From JACRLW01 sp050181465 (GTDB taxonomy: Bacteria > Planctomycetota > UBA1135 > UBA2386), in the NCBI GenBank assembly GCA_050181465.1, contig JBFXDD010000033.1, forward strand, positions 1 through 44,952: DNA of 44,952 nt, in the 5' to 3' direction. A model generated the notes under the pieces. It made no database searches, was not told the DNA's origin, and saw only the letters and a list, made by a program, of their open reading frames with translations. A program made the translations under genes and the position numbers. Positions 40,982 to 44,952 of the stretch are shown in pieces (positions within the stretch are counted from its first letter, which is position 1; each line of letters opens with the position of its first letter).

Positions 40982-43885
40982 ATGCAGGCGTGGCGTGTCG
41001 AAGTTCGCACCAAGAGCGGTCTCCCGGATCCGGCGGGCAGTGCGGCAGGCGCCGCGCTGGCGCAGGCCGGACTCGAGCAGGCCGGGACCGTCGGTTCGCG
41101 GCGCGGCTACTTGCTCGGACCGGCCCTGAGCCGTGCCCAAGTGGAAGAGTTCACCCGCGAAGTCCTCGCCGACCAGGTGCTCGACGATTTCACCATCATC
41201 GAGCCGACGGCGACGCCCGCGCCGGAACGTGGCCGGATCACGGTCCGTCCGCGAGCCGGGGTTACCGATCAAGTCGCGCGCACCGTGCAAAAAGCACTCG
41301 CGGACCTCGGCCTGCCGGTCGTGCCGGCCGGGACCTACGCCGTCTACTTGACCGACTGCGACGATCCGCAGCGCCTCGCCCACGCTGCGGAGCAGTGCCT
41401 CGCGAATGCGGTGGTGCAGGAAGTGATCCTCGGCGACTGGCCGGCGGGTCTCCCCGGCGCAGGCGGTGATGCCGATCTCGAAGTTCAGACCATCGCACTG
41501 CGCGACTTCGACGACGCCGCGCTCGAACGAGTCTCCCTCGACGGCGGGCTCGCCCTGGATCTGCGCGAAATGCGCGCGATTCGCGCGCACTACGCGGAGC
41601 TCGGCCGGGATCCGACGCGGATCGAGCTCGAGACGATCGCGCAGACTTGGTCGGAACACTGCAAGCACAAGACGTTGACCGGCCGGATCGACTTCGACGG
41701 CGAGATCATCGACAACCTGCTGAAGAGCGAGATCGCGCGCGTGACGCGAACGCTCGATCGCGATTTCTGCGTATCGGTCTTCAAGGACAACGCGGGCATC
41801 GTCGACTTCGACGGCGAAGACTGCCTCTGCATCAAAGTCGAGACGCACAACCATCCGTCCGCGATCGAACCATTCGGCGGCGCTGCGACCGGGGTCGGCG
41901 GCGTGATCCGCGACGTGCTCGGCACCGGCTTGGCAGCGCGACCGGTGGCGAACACGGACGTCTTCTGTTTCGCACCGATCGACACGCCGAGCGAGGCCGT
42001 CCCCGAAGGCTGCCTGCACCCGCTGCGTGTGCTGCGCGGCGTGGTCGCCGGCGTGCGCGACTACGGCAACCCGATGGGAATCCCGACCGTGCACGGCGCC
42101 GTGCACTTCGACTCCGACTTCATCGGCAACCCTCTCGTCTACGTCGGCACGGTCGGCATCCTGCCGCGGGCCAAAGCATTCAAGCAAGCCCGCGCGGGCG
42201 ATCGCATCGTCGCGATCGGCGGTCGCACCGGACGCGACGGCATTCACGGCGCGACCTTCAGCTCGCTCGAACTGCACACCGAGAGCGAGACCGTCAGCAG
42301 CGGTGCCGTACAGATCGGTGATCCGATCACCGAGCGGAAGGTCATGGACCTCGTCCTCCGCGCGCGCGACGAAGACCTGTTCTCGGCGATTACCGACTGC
42401 GGCGCCGGCGGCTTCTCCTCGGCAGTCGGCGAGATGGCCGAGGGGCTCGGCGCAGACGTCGATCTCGCAGCCGCGCCGCTGAAGTACGCCGGTCTAGCGC
42501 CCTGGGAGATCTGGGTCAGTGAAGCGCAGGAGCGCATGGTGGCCGCGGTGCCGCCCGAACACCTCGATCGCCTTCTGACGCTCTGCGGCGAGGAAGACGT
42601 CGAGGCCGCGGTGCTCGGCACCTTCGACTCGAGCGGTCGTCTGAAGCTGCGTCATGGCGACCGAGTGCACGGCGATCTCGATCTGCATTTCCTGCACGAA
42701 GGACTGCCGATCTTCGAACGCAAGGCGACTTGGCGGGCCAAGCAATTGGTCGACCCGGTGTTTCCGAGCACGCCGAACTTCGGCGACGCCATCCTCGCCT
42801 TGCTCGGCGATCCGAACATCGCGAGCAAGGAATGGATCATTCGCCAGTACGACCACGAAGTGCAGGCCGGGAGCGCGGCGAAGCCGCTGGTGGGCCGGCA
42901 TGCCGACGGCCCGGGCGACGGCGCGGTGATCGCACCGAAGCTCGGTTCGACGCGCGGCTTCGTGGTCAGCAGCGGACTCAATCCGCGCTACAGCCACATC
43001 GATCCCCGTGCGATGGCCGAGTGCGCACTCGATGAAGCGATGCGGAATATCGTCGCACTCGGCGGCGATCCCGAACGCACGGCGATCCTCGACAACTACT
43101 GTTGGGGCAACGCCAAGAAGCCCGAACGACTCGGGGAGTTGGTGGTGGCGACTCGGTCCCTCTGTGAGTTGGCGCTCTCGTATCGAACGCCGTTCGTGTC
43201 GGGCAAGGACTCGCTGAACAACGAATTCCGGGACGGCGACCGCACGATCGCGATTCCCGGCTGCATCCTCGTGACGGCACTGTCCGTCATCCCCGATGTG
43301 ACCCGAACCGTGACGAGCGCGCCGCGCGGACCGGAGTCCTTCCTCTATCTCGTCGGCATGACCAAGGCCGAACTCGGTGGATCGGCGTACTGGAAGTGGC
43401 GCGGCGAACTCGGCTCGAGCGTCCCTCGCGTCGACGGCAAACTCGGCAAGGCCGTTCTCGACGCCGTGTATCGCGCGATCCGGGCGCGGACCGTCACGGC
43501 GTGCCATGACCTCAGCGAAGGCGGTCTCGCGATCGCAGCCGCGGAGATGGCCATCGGTGGCCGTCTCGGACTGGCGCTCGACCTGAGCAAGGTTCCGAGC
43601 GCGGGCGCGCTGACGAACGAGCAGCGACTGTTCAGCGAGTCGCAGAGCCGACTGTTGTGCGAGGTGCCCGCCGATCGAGTCGCCGACTTCGAAGCGAATC
43701 TGCTCGGCGTCCCCTTTGCGCAGATCGGCCGTTTCGATGCCCGAAGCGCCGCACTCCGCTTACAAGACGGCGACCGGACACTTTGCGAGTTGTCCATCGA
43801 CTCGATGGTCTCGGCGTTCAAGAGCACGCTCGATCTGGACGGCACCCTGATCCCCGAAGGCAAGTCGACGGTAGACCCACGATGA
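40982..43885 (+). CDS. purL: phosphoribosylformylglycinamidine synthase, PurS-PurL fusion
   Basis: A 967-residue synthetase for the fourth step of purine synthesis (FGAR to FGAM). The first 165 residues look like two PurS-type ferredoxin folds in tandem (QAWRVEVRTKSGLPDP... and RITVRPRAGVTDQVARTVQKALADLGL), which would replace the separate PurS dimer of small-type systems. The catalytic region has IAQTWSEHCKHKTL, KVETHNHPSAIEPFGGAATGVGG, FSAITDCGAGGFSSAVGEMAEG and the second half CHDLSEGGLAIAAAEMAIGG. It lacks the C-terminal glutaminase of large-type PurL; purQ follows with a 4-nt ATGA overlap, so the two are coupled. Divergent accA starts 82 bp upstream. Confidence 0.95.
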   Translation: MQAWRVEVRTKSGLPDPAGSAAGAALAQAGLEQAGTVGSRRGYLLGPALSRAQVEEFTREVLADQVLDDFTIIEPTATPAPERGRITVRPRAGVTDQVARTVQKALADLGLPVVPAGTYAVYLTDCDDPQRLAHAAEQCLANAVVQEVILGDWPAGLPGAGGDADLEVQTIALRDFDDAALERVSLDGGLALDLREMRAIRAHYAELGRDPTRIELETIAQTWSEHCKHKTLTGRIDFDGEIIDNLLKSEIARVTRTLDRDFCVSVFKDNAGIVDFDGEDCLCIKVETHNHPSAIEPFGGAATGVGGVIRDVLGTGLAARPVANTDVFCFAPIDTPSEAVPEGCLHPLRVLRGVVAGVRDYGNPMGIPTVHGAVHFDSDFIGNPLVYVGTVGILPRAKAFKQARAGDRIVAIGGRTGRDGIHGATFSSLELHTESETVSSGAVQIGDPITERKVMDLVLRARDEDLFSAITDCGAGGFSSAVGEMAEGLGADVDLAAAPLKYAGLAPWEIWVSEAQERMVAAVPPEHLDRLLTLCGEEDVEAAVLGTFDSSGRLKLRHGDRVHGDLDLHFLHEGLPIFERKATWRAKQLVDPVFPSTPNFGDAILALLGDPNIASKEWIIRQYDHEVQAGSAAKPLVGRHADGPGDGAVIAPKLGSTRGFVVSSGLNPRYSHIDPRAMAECALDEAMRNIVALGGDPERTAILDNYCWGNAKKPERLGELVVATRSLCELALSYRTPFVSGKDSLNNEFRDGDRTIAIPGCILVTALSVIPDVTRTVTSAPRGPESFLYLVGMTKAELGGSAYWKWRGELGSSVPRVDGKLGKAVLDAVYRAIRARTVTACHDLSEGGLAIAAAEMAIGGRLGLALDLSKVPSAGALTNEQRLFSESQSRLLCEVPADRVADFEANLLGVPFAQIGRFDARSAALRLQDGDRTLCELSIDSMVSAFKSTLDLDGTLIPEGKSTVDPR

Positions 43886-44679
43886 GCACGAAGCGCCCAC
43901 GCGCCCTGATCCTCCGCGCACCAGGAATCAACTGCGAGCGCGAGACCTTCCATGCCTTCCAGCTCGCCGGAGCGGCACCGGAGTTCGTGCACGTCCGTGC
44001 TCTGTGCGCGGATCCGACGCTGGTGGACCGATTCGACCTGTTCATTGCGCCGGGCGGATTCGCGTACGGCGACGACATCGCATCCGGTCGCGTCTTGGCG
44101 AACGAACTGCGCGCGAGAGTCGGCGAGCGATTGCTCGCCTTGGTCGACCGCGGCGGACTCGCGTTCGGGATCTGCAACGGCTTCCAGATGCTCACTCGGC
44201 TCGGCTTGCTGCCGCGGACAGGGCACGGACCGCTGGTTCAGGAGGTTGCGCTCACGCACAACCTCAGCGATCACTACGAGTGTCGGTGGGTCACGCTCGT
44301 GAGCCCCCGCAACCGCTGTGTGTTCGTCGACGAAGGCCTGAAGTTGGCGATGCCGGCAGCCCACGGCGAAGGACGGCTCGTCGCCCGGGATCGCACGCTC
44401 GCAGGCATTCTCGAGAGCGAAGGCTACGTCGCCTTCCAGTACGTCGATGAACTCGGCGCCCCGACGATGCGCTACCCGCAAAACCCCAACGGCTCACCCG
44501 GCGCGATCGCCGGCATCACCGACAGCACCGGCCGCGTCCTGGGTTTGATGCCGCATCCGGATCGTGCCTACCTTGCGCATCACAATCCGAGCTGGCGGGA
44601 GTCGGGACTGGCGACCAGCCCTGACGGCATGCACCTCTTCCGCTCGATGGTCGGCGTCGCCAAAGCCGAGTGTGTTTGA
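43882..44679 (+). CDS. purQ: phosphoribosylformylglycinamidine synthase, glutaminase subunit
   Basis: A 265-residue class I glutamine amidotransferase that supplies ammonia to PurL. The catalytic cysteine is in the nucleophile elbow FGICNGFQML, with His in LMPHPDRAYL and the following region completing the triad; the oxyanion loop FIAPGGFAYGDDI is conserved. The ATG overlaps the purL stop (ATGA). Slightly longer than the common 225-residue PurQ, it matches the form that partners fused or larger PurL proteins. After its stop 273 bp remain to the window end, filled by repeat elements. Confidence 0.96.
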   Translation: MSTKRPRALILRAPGINCERETFHAFQLAGAAPEFVHVRALCADPTLVDRFDLFIAPGGFAYGDDIASGRVLANELRARVGERLLALVDRGGLAFGICNGFQMLTRLGLLPRTGHGPLVQEVALTHNLSDHYECRWVTLVSPRNRCVFVDEGLKLAMPAAHGEGRLVARDRTLAGILESEGYVAFQYVDELGAPTMRYPQNPNGSPGAIAGITDSTGRVLGLMPHPDRAYLAHHNPSWRESGLATSPDGMHLFRSMVGVAKAECV

Positions 44680-44722
44680 GTCCGAGCGGCGGACGGCGGA
44701 TCCGCGGGGGCGCTCGGGCTCG

Positions 44723-44898
44723 CCCGGGCTACTCGTGAACGTCGTCGCGAGATCGACGCAGGTCGATGCTCGGCAAGGAGCTGCGGCGGGCGACGACCGA
44801 AGCGTAGCCGTGGCTACGCTGCCAGGGAGGAGCCGACGCAGCGACGAAGCCGGGCGCGATCTGCGGTGATCGCAGCAGACGTTCGCGAGGAGTCCGGG
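44723..44898 (+). repeat. structured intergenic repeat, copy B
   Basis: A 176-bp copy. The closing stem pairs 44723-44743 with 44878-44898 as 18 Watson-Crick pairs, two G-U pairs and one mismatch. An internal hairpin AGCGTAGCC/GGCTACGCT lies at 44801-44820, the box CAGGGAGGAGCCGACG at 44823-44838, and a 3' hairpin CTGCG-GTGAT-CGCAG at 44861-44875. It shares 40 nt with the next copy. Confidence 0.85.
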
Positions 44899-44902
44899 CC
44901 AG

Positions 44903-44952
44903 CCCGGACTGTTCGTGAACGTCGTCGCGAGATCGACGCAGGTCGATGCTCG
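44903..44952 (+). repeat. structured intergenic repeat, copy C (cut by window end)
   Basis: Begins exactly 180 bp after copy B. Positions 44913-44952 are identical to 44733-44772 (40 nt). The closing-stem arm differs (CCCGGACTGTTCGTGA). This shows a tandem array that continues past the window. Confidence 0.8.

Noticed and set aside
40634..42277. Minus-strand frame of 547 residues opposite accA and purL
   Set aside because: It runs over two well-supported genes and has no recognisable domain.

Overview
This is a GC-rich bacterial chromosome segment, most likely from the phylum Planctomycetota. The evidence is a TPR protein carrying two RNA polymerase alpha C-terminal domains, several secreted HEAT-repeat proteins, a DUF1570-type metallopeptidase, and a small secreted beta-rich protein of the kind that is paralogous in deep-branching planctomycetes. 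No plasmid, phage or transposase gene was seen, and I found no tRNA, rRNA or CRISPR array.

Layout. Positions 1-9000 hold a cell-wall/secreted-protein island: a 5'-truncated NamZ (DUF1343), a HEAT plus GATase-like protein, a second NamZ, a convergent metallopeptidase, and a large secreted N-acetylmuramoyl-L-alanine amidase. Positions 9000-11800 (minus strand) carry an actin-like ATPase next to a coiled-coil protein, and then ssb. Positions 11900-15450 hold a PilZ protein and an rpmE-prfA-(membrane protein)-prmC cluster. Positions 15480-19740 (minus) hold maf, an endonuclease III-like remnant, rpsP and ffh. Positions 19860-25670 hold secreted proteins, a DUF5060-type glycoside hydrolase, murA and a GT4 glycosyltransferase. 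Positions 25796-28836 run on the plus strand: the TPR/double alpha-CTD protein, ruvA, and a thioredoxin-like gene with an in-frame TGA at its first catalytic cysteine. Then come mnmG (minus), a HEAT-repeat protein, and the tig-clpP-clpX-rlmN proteostasis block. Positions 37190-39850 (minus) are an ECF sigma / zinc anti-sigma / PDZ protein unit. accA, a PurS-PurL fusion and purQ finish the window.

Most notable observations: (1) a probable selenoprotein, with Trx motif W-U-G-P-C, at 27844-28836; (2) an intergenic repeat of about 175 bp at 16564, 32394 and 44723, plus a partial copy exactly 180 bp after the last, whose closing stem and internal hairpins change sequence between copies but still pair, suggesting a structured RNA or palindromic mobile element; (3) the actin-like/coiled-coil pair; (4) the TPR/double alpha-CTD protein; (5) a recurrent GC-TAnnnT -10-like element, which sits only 6-7 nt before the start codon of three genes and so predicts leaderless mRNAs.

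All calls come from reading the sequence and recalling family motifs; no database search was run.
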